Below, in pieces: positions 1-16,442 of a stretch of DNA of 64,000 bases. A program made the translations under genes and the position numbers. The DNA is from Klebsormidium nitens (lineage: Eukaryota; Streptophyta; Klebsormidiophyceae; Klebsormidiales; Klebsormidiaceae). Numbering within the stretch: position 1 is the first letter of the stretch; each line of letters opens with the position of its first letter. The stretch is taken from the NCBI GenBank assembly GCA_000708835.1, contig DF237052.1, positions 62,001 to 126,000 on the forward strand. Direction: 5' to 3'. The notes under the pieces are model-generated. The model worked only from the letters and a program-made list of their open reading frames with translations, searched no databases and had not been told where the DNA came from.

Positions 1-3000
1 ATCTCTCACTACATGCGCTCGGTCTGGACAATTCCAGCTGGTCTTCGATCCACCGTCCGCATGATTAGCAGAAAGAAAGCATTCCTAACACCGCCTGAAA
101 AACGTACTGCGCGACAGAGAACCTGTGAACCTTTTCCGATGTGGCAGGTTGGGCGAATGATCCATCTATGCGTCTACCCTTCACGCCGACTGAGGTCCTT
201 TTTCATGCGCGCGCTTGCACCATCTTCGATACTGTTGATCGATTACATATTTCAATCTTTCAGACTTCAGGTTGATCCTTCAAAGCTATTACCCAGGCAG
301 TGAGGAAGCCCATCTGACTTTTTGAAGTCAGGCTCGCTTCTGGATAGGCACAGCCGATGCCTGTCAAGCTATTCTCCTTTTCTGTGGTGCAGCAGATTCT
401 CAAATTGGGTCTCTGTTCTCTCTCGCTTGATCACCTCCGGGTTCCCGCTTTCGTAGAATTTGCAAATCACGTTGGAATCGAAACTCTGCGTGTGTACCCT
501 GTTCGTTTAGCTCTCGAAGCCCCGAATCTGGTGATGCGGGCGTTCTGACGCCCTCCATCTGCATATGGAGAGTTGGCCCTGCAACATACTAGCCAACAGC
601 CAGCTTGATTCTGCGCGTCTGCTGCTAAAGTCAGCGTTTACGCCCACCCTGGCGGCGGTACCTTTCGCTGAGATTCTCAGCCTTTTGACCAAAAAGAACT
701 GATAAAGAACGGCATAAAGAACGGATGCCATGTGCACGCAAGGGGAGAATTCAATCGTCCAAATGGCAGGAAGCTTTGATAGTGTACACGTGGTCGTGCT
801 GATGAGGTAATGGCTTTTTGGACCTAGTGCGCCAATTGTTGCACCTGAAGTACCTCTGTGAAGCCAGTTGGATTATCGGCAAATTGCCCACGTTCCCTCG
901 TTTAACAATGACGTTGTCGTTTGATCGAAGTCGCCGTCGGATTTTGCTACAACCATTTGTAAGTGCTATTCGCCCTGGCAGAACAGACCCAACTGCTCTC
1001 CGCAGTCAGACCCGTCTTTCCATTGCCGCGCGCATGCGTTATCCTTTATCGGTCCGCTGAATCATCTATCTCCACGTATGCACCTCCTACTCAGATCACC
1101 CACACGGCTCATCATCATTTCAACTTCTGGCCTCCGCGATCGCTTGCAACTTTGAATTCTCAGAGCCTTATCGTCTAGCTTCCCCCCAACCAGACGTCTG
1201 CGCGGCGCAAGGGGGTGGTTTACTCATTGTGACTCCAGCTGGACGGTGGCTCGCTTCTTCGCACAGCATTTGCGGCCGCGCTGCCGCGTTCTAACTAGCT
1301 GTTTTTTGTCAGAAGGGTTCCAAATTGGGATTTGTACACACGTTTTCCTACATTCTTTTCGGCTCAACTACTGACCGGATATTGCTCCGACCCTGCCGGT
1401 GACAGACGTAGACTTACCGGATGCTGGCAATTCAAGCGTCCGACCAATGCTGCTGGCATTTCCAAGCGGTTTTAAGGCACGAAGTTGCGTCGCGTTGGGG
1501 GTGCAGCTCGTTTTCAGAGCACACGCGTGCCGTTTCGCCGTCAAAGCTAGAAGTTGACATCGTCGGCTTTGGCGCCTGCGCTAAGGACCCGGATCCGCTC
1601 TGAGCGCACGCAACTTGATACCTGCTAGTCGCAGAGTCACTTCAGCCAAATCTTGAAGAACCGGCAGTGCCGGCTTACAGCGTTCTAAGCCCACTTTGAA
1701 ACTTGCCATCACTTAGTAGCAACTCGTGAACATCCTAGGATTTTGTCTTGCTTGTCTGGTGCCCAGTAGCGCCCGCCCTTGATCATCCTTCGGGGCAAAG
1801 CGAGACGTCGATGGCTTTTTCACGATGGTTTTCTTCACGATGGTTCCTTCACGATCGACTTGAGAGATCACTGCCCGGCTGTCAGCGGCGGTTGAAAGAC
1901 GGTGCGATAACTGATACTCTTCGGCAAGCATAGACTTATGTTTAAACCGAATAACAAATCTGAGGGGTCGTCAAATCCGGCGAGCCTGGATTTGGCTTCG
2001 CAGATCTGGATGTGGCAGGGATGAACAAGCCCCGGCTCTTCCCTTTGGGACGGATCACCACGTGGGTGTTGCCTTGTGCACTGACGCCATCTCCACTTTC
2101 CCCGGACAGATCCTGCTGACGTCTTCACGTGATTCTTCCATTCTATCGACCTCGGGAAATGGCACGTTTCGGTTTGAAATTGAAGCTGGGTGTCAAGGAC
2201 AATTCATTCATTCATTCATACTTCTATTATAAGGACCGTAGCTTGCGCCATGGGCCCGAAGAGTACTCTAGTGTCAACACACGATCCGACCGAGTTCGAA
2301 CAATGGTACTGAGATGCTAAACATCTTACTATCCTGCCTATATCAACCTTTGACACTTTAGCTCAGCTACCCCTCAGCTAGCCCAACACTCCTGGCACTG
2401 AGGACCTAATGTGTAAAAAGAATTGGCCATGTATGCACCTACGCTTGTGCACTGGTATGAGGCGTGCCTAGCTCATTGCTCTACGCATGACCTTGAAGGC
2501 TGGGCCAATGGTGTTCCTTTCAGCTTGGACGCCGATGGGGTGTCTTTGTGGTCTCGGACGATAAGGTAGCAGATGATAGTAGAGCCAGGATCTCAGGCAA
2601 TTGTTCCGAAACTCATTGGATCGTAGGATGACAAGACCGAGCGGGAACATTTGCTTCGGATGCGTCTGGCTGCCGGTGAGGCCGTCTGCAGACCTCTTCC
2701 TTAGAAGATGGCAGTCAGATGTGGGCATCCTTAGCATGAACCGGCAGGGTTTGAAGGGTTGTGAGGGGAACCTCAAACTAATCGAAGCTTGCCAGAACCG
2801 AACATGGTCGCCGTTGCTGAGCAGCGGGAACTGCGTTGCCCCTATAAAAAGCCTTTCCTGGCACGCCCTGTTTTCGCACTGCGTCCGGTTTTTGGGAGAG
2901 GGAAAAAGGTGGCCTAGTGTGCAGTTCCGTGCATGTGGCTTCACTGATGACCATGCGGGATTATGGCAAGACCACCGGATACTAGAGGGCCATCGGTTCA

Positions 3001-5588
3001 ACAATTCTCTTACGCATGAAACCGAAGAGCATAATTGCAACGTCGATCAGCCATGTCACGAAGGATGTATCGGCTGGTAGTTCAAGAGTTCGAGAAACCG
3101 CAAAGATCAGAGCACCTACACCACGCTCGTAGGACTCAGCCCCCATTCGTTCGGCTCCTTCTACACTCTATAGAGAATATACTTTCAAAATCTCCGGGAT
3201 GCGACATGCGGCTATGACAGATTCGCGTGGCCGCACCATTGTAGTGGTCAATAAGCTTCTCTACGAACGTTTCCTTCCGAAGCCGTAAGTCGCTTTAAAT
3301 TACATGAGCTGTAAATATCTATTGCGATCCGACGCTGGCCGGATTGTTTTGCTCAACGACGGGAGTACTGCATTCATCAGAAGCGACTCGCTGTCTGATC
3401 TCGTAGAAGGTTGTACAGAAAGTTCGATGCGCAACTTTCTCGATGCAAGAGTTTCTCGATTTTTCTCAACCCGCCCTCATTTATGACAACCTCGACTATT
3501 TTGAAATCAATCCACGTTGCCGCTGGCAATGTGGGAGCCTGTCGAATCGGTCACGTTGATATTGTGTCACCTGCCTGGCTGTGGGCAGGGATCAATAGTA
3601 CCTTTACCAACTCCATGTAGGTATTGGTGTTGAAACAAGTCAGCTACTATAGTCACGGTGTTGGAAGTTGCGTGGCCATCGCGTTTCAAAGCCTGAGCAG
3701 CGTTCAGATTTTGTGACGAGCTGCTGATCGAGAGGGCGTCAAATTGTAGAACCTGCTCCTTGAGCGATTGTCGTGCTTCATCTTTGGATGTAAATGAATG
3801 CAACCGTTCATTGCGGGCCGTGATTAAGAGGAATGCAATAGGCCCCTGGTGGTCAAGCAAGACGAGTTCGTGACGTGCACTGACGCCATACTGTCCGGTT
3901 CTTTTTCTGCTTGCAGGCATCTGGCCTGCTTGATTGGGGTCATGGCGGTCAAAGAAGTACTTGGGTAACGGTCAAAGAACCTGCTCTAACGACAACGACG
4001 TAATCCCTGGGTCGGTTTGCTAACACGACATTTGACGGATATGCTTTTAGGACCATTCGACAGATCTAGAGTCGTCGAAATGCTGATGCTGAACCGGAAC
4101 CGAGGTGACGCTCTCAATCCTGGTACTAAACAGTTCTCCATGTTTAGTACAGCGACTAGTCAAAGCAATGCACCGCAAGGCATAAGAGGAGCGAGATTGG
4201 CTCTCCAAGGTTCGCTCTTGGCCATTTCCGTTGCGGCCGCGGGCGCCTTCAGCTTCACGCTCCTCGTTCAGCGCGTCTCTCGATCTGCCACACGTCGGTG
4301 TAACAAATCACTATCGTCCACTTTGGCTGCTGCGCCAAGCGCGCGCAGCCGGCCGCGGCGCGCGCGTCTTGCGTCCAAACGTACGGATCAGCAATCTTCA
4401 CTTCGGTCCTTGAAAAGACCGAAAGTTTGGGCAGAGCAGCGTACGCGTAGCTCGCCCACTGCGAAGGTTCACTCAAACCGCGATCGCCACGTAGAAATCT
4501 AAACAATTGGCCAGTTTGAGCGTTTGGGCCAGTTCGAACGCTTGGGCCAATCGGACAAATGGTGGTTAGGAACGAAGTATGCCTTCGATTCGGGCAAGTT
4601 TGACTTTGAGCCGATGCCACTTGAGCTCTCCACTGGAAGACTTATTCTGTGCCTGGACCAGCTGTATCTACCGTCACACCGAGAGGAACGGTCTTGCTTA
4701 GTCTGACAAATTTGCTAGCAGATTTATGTCTAGAGCGCTCCTTCCCTGCTTTTGTAAGCCGTTGATGGGTTCATACCCTGTTGAATCTCCACAGCTTCGT
4801 ATGTAGACTCTCGGGCTTCTGGGCTATGATGAGACCGCCTGGCATGTAAGGAGGCCACGCGTCGATTTCAGCACTTTCTGTGACTCAATGAAGCCGCGCG
4901 CCACCAGTTTCCGTGTTGGCCAAATGGGCTCTCGCGCTCCAGACTTTTCGTACGAATGCAATCGAATTGACGATCAATCCTTTAATATCTAGGACTCTTT
5001 GTTCGTCGCCTGCCCCCGTTACCTGGTCAGGCCTTCTGCACCTCTGCTCCTTGCTGCCAAAGGGCCTCATATTTAGGCGATTCCCAATGATGCGCGCGCA
5101 CAACAAGCAGGGCTCCACCGCACGCGCGTTCCCTGCCTGCCGCAGATTTCCCTTTACCAAACCGTGAGCTCGTTTGTTGCTTCGCTTTATACTCGCCAAC
5201 CTACCAAGTGTCCTCAGTGGTCAAGAGACTCTTCAGGAGGCCCACCGCTTCCTTCTGACGTCAGGTTCCAATAGCCCTCACGGGCATGCGGTGATCTTGC
5301 TAACGTCGTACGTCGAGCGGTTCAACCACACACTGGACTGAGCAGGTTTAAAGCACTCTGCAAGTGAAGGTGACAATGACAACTTACTGGCTTGTAACCA
5401 GGGTTCAGGGTTGTCCTGCATATGAAATTCTGTTCGCACATGCATAATTCGTGGGGAACTATACCGCCACGCTGAAAAGAGCGTCCGCGCTAACGACGCT
5501 TTGTGGTAAAAGCTGCTCCAACAAACTGGTCGCGCTGAATCTGTTAGAAGTATTTGCGCACTGCCACTCGGGCCACACTGGCGCCAGT
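1..5588. other. No supportable gene (left end to gap)
   Basis: I read both strands for family motifs and for spliced exons and recognised none. The longest open frames overlap on opposite strands near 2.47-3.08 kb and do not look like protein. A TATA-like word (TATAAAA) lies near 2843, but no gene follows that I can support. Small local repeats are present: three near-copies of a 'TTCACGATGGTT' word near 1815-1855 and about two and a half copies of an 18-base unit near 4509-4555. A GC-rich patch made of alternating CG and GGCC words lies near 4335-4370. The stretch may be intergenic DNA, old transposon debris, or introns of a gene whose exons I cannot recognise. Confidence 0.6.
3202..3250 (+). 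repeat. Degenerate dispersed repeat, copy 1
   Basis: A block beginning CGACATGCGGCTATGACA and ending near CATTGTAGTGGTCA has a clear diverged relative at about 6258-6303 on the same strand, on the other side of the gap. Identity outside this core fades but hints of similarity continue on both sides, for example a shared GAAGCCGT word about 40 bases further on. I see no coding capacity. It could be a fragment of an old transposable element or satellite; the family is unknown. Confidence 0.6.
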
Positions 5589-6110
5589 NNNNNNNNNNNN
5601 NNNNNNNNNNNNNNNNNNNNNNNNNNNNNNNNNNNNNNNNNNNNNNNNNNNNNNNNNNNNNNNNNNNNNNNNNNNNNNNNNNNNNNNNNNNNNNNNNNNN
5701 NNNNNNNNNNNNNNNNNNNNNNNNNNNNNNNNNNNNNNNNNNNNNNNNNNNNNNNNNNNNNNNNNNNNNNNNNNNNNNNNNNNNNNNNNNNNNNNNNNNN
5801 NNNNNNNNNNNNNNNNNNNNNNNNNNNNNNNNNNNNNNNNNNNNNNNNNNNNNNNNNNNNNNNNNNNNNNNNNNNNNNNNNNNNNNNNNNNNNNNNNNNN
5901 NNNNNNNNNNNNNNNNNNNNNNNNNNNNNNNNNNNNNNNNNNNNNNNNNNNNNNNNNNNNNNNNNNNNNNNNNNNNNNNNNNNNNNNNNNNNNNNNNNNN
6001 NNNNNNNNNNNNNNNNNNNNNNNNNNNNNNNNNNNNNNNNNNNNNNNNNNNNNNNNNNNNNNNNNNNNNNNNNNNNNNNNNNNNNNNNNNNNNNNNNNNN
6101 NNNNNNNNNN
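5589..6110. other. Assembly gap (522 Ns)
   Basis: An unbroken run of N from 5589 to 6110. The two long 'ORFs' crossing it on each strand are artefacts of unknown bases. A related repeat word occurs on both sides (near 3202 and 6258), so the gap may be a repeat that did not assemble. Confidence 0.99.
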
Positions 6111-6257
6111 TATCGGCCTCGCATTCAGCGTAGCCGTTTGTTTGTTTTCTTGGCAGCGTTGTTCCAAAATTAAGCCGGCAACTCCATCACGCTCGTCCAA
6201 CTGGACTCTTTCGTGGCGCGTCTACAAATTTTCCAAAACATCATTGCGACTCCTCTT

Positions 6258-6303
6258 CGACATGCGGCTATGACAAAGTCACATGGTCACATTGTAGTGG
6301 CCA
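6258..6303 (+). repeat. Degenerate dispersed repeat, copy 2
   Basis: This is the second copy of the block at 3202-3250: the same CGACATGCGGCTATGACA opening and the same CATTGTAGTGG end, with scattered transitions between. It lies about 150 bases right of the assembly gap, which fits a gap caused by a repeat. Confidence 0.6.
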
Positions 6304-9300
6304 CATGACTGCATGTGTCACTTCTCTGAAGCCGTGCAACTCTTGACGTGGAAGAAGTTTTTCGGTTGGCACGTCCGGCTCTTCGAAAAGTTTCTTTCGC
6401 AAACCTATTATCATAGACATCTGCGAGAGCGCTCTCGGTAGCCCAAGTGCTGACTGAGCAGTGGACATTCCCAAAATTACAGATTCTCAAAAACCTCGAG
6501 TCTTTCCGGAAACTATATTCTATCTCGCAGGCTGGTGCCCGGTGTGGTAATTCAGACAAGACTAAATGATGAGAAAGCGCCCGGAAAGCGTCCGGTTGAA
6601 ATTGCTCTCTTGCCCTGTCAACGACGAAGTAAAAACGGAAGCTGGGCCCTTAACCGCTTAGTGATGTAGAGACTAAGGCCCCCACTTAAAAGCGGAACCG
6701 AAGTGCAAGGCGAAAAGTAGCTGTGTTCTTGCTGAAAAAGCCTTAACCCTGACCGTCGCCTCTGTGACGGCAGCCGAGGCCCGACAGTCTCGCCGCAGCT
6801 TTCTTGTAAGATACGGGGACCGTCTCTTAGTGCGACGTCACGGCAGCTGAGAAACGCTCAGACGCGACGCGGCCGGCATCCCAGAGCTGCGCGTGTACGC
6901 GCTTCCCGCGTCGGGCCTTGGTCTCTTTGCCGGCCGCACGGCCGCAAGCTCCTGATTCGGTGCGATCTGGAGATGAGCGCGGCTATCATGTAGCTCGACA
7001 ACGTGGTATAGAACCGCCCACACGTGCATGCCGCGGCCGAGCGTCGCCCAGCGCCTCGCGCGTGAGCGAGGCTCCTCCGCGCCCCGCGCCTTCCCAAGTT
7101 GGTCTGCTTGCCACGGCCGCGCGGCCGCCCTTTGGCGCGCTTTTGAAAACAGCGCGGCCGGCCTCTGATACTTTGGCATATTCAAGAGCGAAACAACTTT
7201 CCTTCCACGCCAAGTGGCCAAGAATGTTTGCTTGGGCGCTTCTTAAACGTTCGCCCAGCCGCTCGTGTCGAGAACTCTGTGAGCTTGTGCGGGCCACCCT
7301 TTCGTCGCTTGGACGCCTATACCAAAATTGAAAACTTCATGGAACCCCGACCACGCGCTTGGGCTTTCAATGTCAGGACTCCCGCCCTGTGACGTCAGCT
7401 CGGAGGAGCTCTTTGCCGGGCGTTTCGTGCGCGCGCTCTTGCTCGCGCTAGTACTCGCGCTCGACGCGCGCAGGAATCCGAACTCGCTTTGGCTCTGCCA
7501 GTTAAGAAGGCACCGCTAGACACGGGGGCCTGACGTGAACCGGCTCACATCTTACCCAGACAACTCTCAATAGATAGCAAAAATTACTTGCATTCTACGT
7601 TATGGCAAGGATGACCGCGATTACGTACCTGGCCGTGTTGGATTCTCGCGGCCAGGGTTCATCTGGTTCCGTCGTGTTGATGCCAAGCCAAGCTCGCATT
7701 TTTTGGAAGGGGCGAAGGACGATACGTGCATCAAAGTGGCAGTAATTTGCACTGGCCACACAGCAACTTAAGATACTCTCCAACAGGTGGAGCTTTTTCA
7801 TGTCTTCGCGCCTTGATCGACTGCTGCAGCAGTTTTCCAGACCGGCCAAGAAACCTGGCTGCTTCGAATCGAATGAAACCCGCAGAGATTCGTTAGTCGT
7901 CGTCCTTTCCTCGCGCCTCCAGAGTTGGTCGCTTTTGAGCCGGCTCCGGCGCGCGTGGCTTTCCTCTGCTCGCACCGGCGCCGCGCGTGGATGAGCTCGG
8001 TCCATTAAGATTCTGCCGCACACGAAATCTCTGCCGCGTGCGGCCGTTGACAGTTTTAAGATCACCGGGTGGTGTCGAGCCCGGCTGTGGGCGTTGGTTT
8101 GTGTTGCCTGTACGAGCGCGGCCGCAAATAATCTTGGGGTCGATTTTCCGCTTACCTTTTACGGGCGGGCGATCTGTTTATCCCCGCCTTCTTCAGAGCA
8201 GCTAGTATCCGGGCAACCCACAGCTGGCAAGCTGCAAGAACGAAACAATCGGGTCTGAATTCTTGGTGAGGGTTTTCGCAAACGGGGCTTACCCTTGGGG
8301 GCTGGATCGCTGGCGCCCAACTGATGATGACGTGCCCCCAGCACAACGAGAGTCTTATAAGCCCTTCCCGGCCAAACATTTTTGGGACTGCTTCTGTCAC
8401 GCTGCCCTTTGCAGAGCGTTCGCCACAGAGGCTTCCGTTGTGGACCACTAAAACGTTTCTGTGCACACCACAGCCACAGACTTTAGGGATGACCATCATC
8501 GATCCCCCGTCTGCTGAATTCGTAAGGTTTCGACAGCGCTGGCTTCAAGGCTACAAATGCAAAGTGCTGACGCCAGCACAGTTACAAGGCCCTGGCGAAC
8601 ATCTCCTTACCAGGACAAGGTACTCACGGCACTTGCATCAAATGAGCCCAGCAACGCTGACACGTTATCGGTTACCCGCAAGTTGCATTCGAACCATTGA
8701 ATGGAGTTGGACTTGCAGAATGGCAGCTTAGAATTGCAGGGCGCAAGGTTTCTTGAAAGTGGGAAACAGGGATTCTATGGGTCGTCTTGAAGTCAAAAAT
8801 GGAGCTACAATAGCCCACTGGTTTGCCCATGCAACCTTCAAGGCCCCCCAGGTCCTTTGAGGGAAGATCCTGTTCTAAGCCGCCTCAAAATCTTGCTAAC
8901 AGTCATGAACTAAGGCACGAGGTCCTATGATGTTCTAATTCACCCCCCCGTCTTTTTCGCTTCTTCGATCTACTGAGTATGCGACATGTGTCGCGCACTT
9001 TCTGCTGCCACTTAGAAAGTTACCTACACGCGGGATCCACGTCGAACCCATGCAAACACGTGTGCCTTGCGCCTTGAGGGTGGCGTTAAAATGGCGAAGC
9101 GCCTTGCAACTCACTCGGCGCTCTGTTTTGGCTACGTAATCATGCAGCTAAGAGCGCAGCGCAGGTCCTTTTCGTCGAATTTCCGATTGTGAGTGCTTAC
9201 TAGGTCAAAGGAAGTCCTCTTTTGTTTCTATCGACCTGATGGCTATGAATCGAGGCTACCTGGCCGCCCGTCGAGCGGGTCAGCGGAGCCGGAACTCCTG

Positions 9301-10950
9301 ATCTGATGCCGTCCTTCCCCACCCCTCGTTTGTATCACGTGAAACAGGAATCCTTTCTCGCATCCGTAGCGGTGTCTAGTTACGGGATTTCTGATTTCAG
9401 CAAACCAGCCTCACACCGGGGCCTATCTCCGCGTCGTCAGCCACTTTGCCGAGCGGAATGCTCCAGTTGGGCCCCCGGTTCGGCTCCGGTTCGGAGCCAA
9501 GGCGCCCGGTGAATGATTCGGTCCTGACGCTTGCAGACCACTTTGACCTACGTTTAGGTCCTGCTGCTCTGGGCTTGATTCAAATCTTTTTCATGGTACG
9601 TGTTGTCAATGACCCGTTTCCAGAAACTTGGTAACGAGGAAGCAGAATGCATCAGGGCGGTGGTCGCAGTCGTACCCTCTTATAGTGTCTCTCTCTTCTC
9701 TGAACATCTGCTCCTGCGGATCCGCCGGAGAAGCTTGACCAGCGTATTGAATCGATTGATTTGAGCTTTCGGGATTTCAAAGATCAGACTGGCGCCTGCA
9801 TTCTACATCCTAACCATTCTTTCTCCACTTTGATCCTGTGGCTATGAGGAAGGATGTGCGGCCCATGTGGCAAACACCAACCGTCTGTTCTGCTTACACC
9901 TTCTGACTGCCCGCTCTATTCTCTCATGCAATTCTTGCGTTTGTCGAGCCAAGGGAGCATTTGGGCCGTCCCAAATTTGGCACTTTGGCTATTTGCGAGC
10001 GAGCTCCGTTTGGGGTTTGCTGGTGCATATTTCTTTGTTCTACTTCTCAGCAATGAGGAAGCCAACAATCCGGCCCTATTCGACACGAGGTATTAAGAGT
10101 GTTGGTGCAAGGCGATGTCGAAGCCGCAAAATAATTATAAATCAGATGTCTTCGAGGCGACCCAGCTGACGCCCCAGTCAAACAATATTGTGGTCTCTAT
10201 TTCTCCAGCTGCTCCACTTAAGGCGCAATAAGAATCTGGATACTTATACGAAGCCAGTCTTTTGGGTGCCTATGGATGTCGAATTCAGAAACGTGCCACG
10301 TGGCACCCAGTGCCCATGCCCCGGCAAGTCGGGTCCCTGCACAAGACCTGCACTAAGACCTGTAATGCGCCATCTGTTTTGAGAGCATCCTTGGAGCCGG
10401 CTTTCGACAACGTTGTGACTGATCCTCAAGACTTGTAACGTTTTGCAGCCGCACAATGTTACGATGAAGCTGCTTCGAAAACTACTTCGTGACCCGCGAA
10501 TTTCCTTTTCGTGAAAGAGTGACTATCAAGCCAAGAGCCCTGTCAATGTGGACCCGGCGCTTCTATCTAACTTGGTCGCGAGCTCAGTCCTTCTGAGCTT
10601 CTCGATGACTGCATAGTTCTGCGAGATAGCGTAACCAGTCTTTGAAACGTAACTATGTCCTGGCAACATGTAGGGCCCGAATCTGTCTGAACGGACTTTG
10701 CAGACCGGCGTTTACAGATCACGGTGATCAACGGGCCGGGGCTTCGAGATTTTGGCATACCGCCCAGACCCTGCTTAGCGCATATGGTCGAGCAGGTTTG
10801 TTCAAAACTTGTAGCTCCACTCCAAATATTCACAGACGTCGTAATTCATTTCACAGTAAAGACGTAGCAAGGGAAGGGGATCACAGTGGTCATGCGACAT
10901 CCAATGACAAGTTAGTATCATTAGATTTGTATCAGCTCCACGCGCAGGTT
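6304..10950. other. No supportable gene; GC-rich blocks
   Basis: I recognise no protein family and no spliced gene here. From about 6840 to 7520 and again near 7920-8130 the DNA is rich in CGCG, GGCC and GCGGCCGC words, so open frames occur on both strands simply because stops are rare. Their translations are Arg/Ala/Pro-rich, as expected for GC-rich non-coding sequence. From about 8.9 to 10.9 kb the composition is mixed, with nothing I can name. RNA evidence could still reveal a lineage-specific gene. Confidence 0.55.
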
Positions 10951-11685
10951 CTGGCGGGACGGGACGCAGATCTTATCTGATGAGAATCAGTGGCTTGCAT
11001 GGCTCCATTGATGAGTCCGCGGGGACAACGCACGAAGCACCGACACATGCAGATACTATAAATTGGATCGTAGCAAAAACAGCAACATCTAGAAGTGAAT
11101 GATAACTGCCTGAATTTGACGGTTCATGCATGCATGCAAAACACCAATTCCGGCTCGCGTCGTACGTCCAACCTTTTGTACTAGGAACCAACGCGTACTG
11201 CACAAATCATGTCATGTAGAAAACATGCATGTGGTATAGTAAAATATAAGGCTCACCGAACTGCATGTCAAAATGGAACTTAGACTTAGCCGCGGGGAGC
11301 ATATGTGCACCCGCCGGCTTTTCTCACCAGTCGATCGTCATTTTTGTTATATGCAGTGTTGTGCCATAACACGGATGCCAAGACGCGTAACTTCTTCGAT
11401 CTCGGTATACTCAATGTTCTGTAAAATAATCATTGAATTGTTATGCGCCGACAACATGCACTGCAACGTGAACCCGATGGTAGCGACACGAGTCATGATC
11501 GAAGCGTGGTGGCTTCGATTTGTCATTGAACCGATTAACATCGGATATCCTCAAATACAATGGTGTTTGCTTTGGCAGCCATACGTGGGCTCAGCTACAG
11601 ATATTGCTCCCGAAGGACCTCCGAAGACTCAAAGTGTCAAGGTCCAGCTGAGCGCTACATACGGTGTATCTATACTTCCCTGGAT
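10951..11685. other. 3' flank of JMJ32-like gene; AT-richer palindromic-word island
   Basis: This stretch lies just beyond the stop codon of the minus-strand JmjC gene. It is AT-richer than the genes and dense in short self-complementary words, such as repeated CATGCATG near 11127 and 11226 and CGTACG near 11160. No coding region is recognisable. It resembles the islands at 21.3-22.5, 37.1-38.0, 50.0-51.1 and 62.8-64.0 kb, most of which also follow gene 3' ends. Confidence 0.5.
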
Positions 11686-15666
<3,981 letters not shown>

Positions 15667-16442
15667 TTCGACATTCTAGAGTGCTTGAGCTACCCTTCAA
15701 TGTGGTCCATCCACTGTCAGCAAGTCAGAGAACTTTGCACATAGCTACTTGCCTGGCACCGCAGTTTTGTGATAAGCGTTGTAACTTATGAGGCCCATTC
15801 CTGAGACATTAAGTACAGGCAATCTTAGATTGATCTAAAAAGCTAGCTGCATCTGTCCTCTAGAGGCTGCATTCTCACCGCCTCTCACGGCCCAGCTTCT
15901 CGGGCAGGACGCAAAGAAGGCTCTTTGGCTGCATTACCACTTCGCGAGTGCTGCCTCAACAGATAAAAAATCTGCGTTACAAGTATTTCCTTCTTTAGAA
16001 AGGCCACCGAATATTGTCAGAGCACTATCAAACAGCGCGCCGCCATGATCTGTCTCAGTAAGGGCCAATCTGACTCCATATGGCCCCCTCTTTGGAGCCA
16101 GGAGCAGCTGATTAACGCAGGCCCTCCCAATACATGAATCAACGTGGAATTGCGTCCCCACTCTCCCATGCGCATGCGGGATTTCGTTGCATGACAATGA
16201 AAGAATGGACATGTTTTCTTCCTTGGTGAAGCGTCATGTACATCATGCATGTTTCTGAATCTCTCCGGTTACTTTTAGCCTTTAGGGTTTGAGCATTTTG
16301 GGGGAGTTCTCTAGTTTTGAGAACTCCCCCAATGGCCTGCCAGAAGCTGAAGCCTTATAACCTCTTTCACTCTCGAGCAGACAATACATGCAACCTTTCA
16401 AAGTCTGGCGGACATCACGATTTGTGACGTTGTGGAGGAAAG
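15667..16442. promoter_or_regulatory. Divergent 5' interval between JMJ32-like and HPt-like genes
   Basis: These 776 bases separate two start codons pointing away from each other, so both core promoters and 5' leaders must lie here. A TATA-like CTTATAAC lies near 16354, about 85 bases before the plus-strand ATG. A strong hairpin (16298-16332) sits just upstream of it. I see no further gene in the interval. Joint regulation of the two genes is an inference from the arrangement only. Confidence 0.6.
16298..16332. repeat. Perfect 14-bp inverted repeat, 7-base loop
   Basis: The arms TTGGGGGAGTTCTC (16298-16311) and GAGAACTCCCCCAA (16319-16332) are exact reverse complements around the loop TAGTTTT. 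The hairpin lies about 110 bases upstream of the HPt-like ATG, inside the divergent promoter interval. It could be a protein-binding site, a leader hairpin or the scar of a small foldback element. Confidence 0.85.

Noticed and set aside
2468-3080. Overlapping open frames of 190 (minus) and 159 (plus) codons
   Set aside because: Neither translation shows a domain, a sensible composition or splice context. Opposite-strand open frames of this size occur by chance.
4017-4502. 161-codon plus-strand open frame with a hydrophobic stretch
   Set aside because: The hydrophobic part is short and is followed by Ser/Arg-rich translation of a GC-rich patch. No family is recognised.
5451-6273. Long open frames on both strands across 5.45-6.27 kb
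   Set aside because: They consist almost wholly of unknown bases from the assembly gap.
6838-7331. Cluster of open frames in a GC-rich block
   Set aside because: Stops are rare in GC-rich DNA. All six frames give Arg/Ala/Pro-rich products without motifs.
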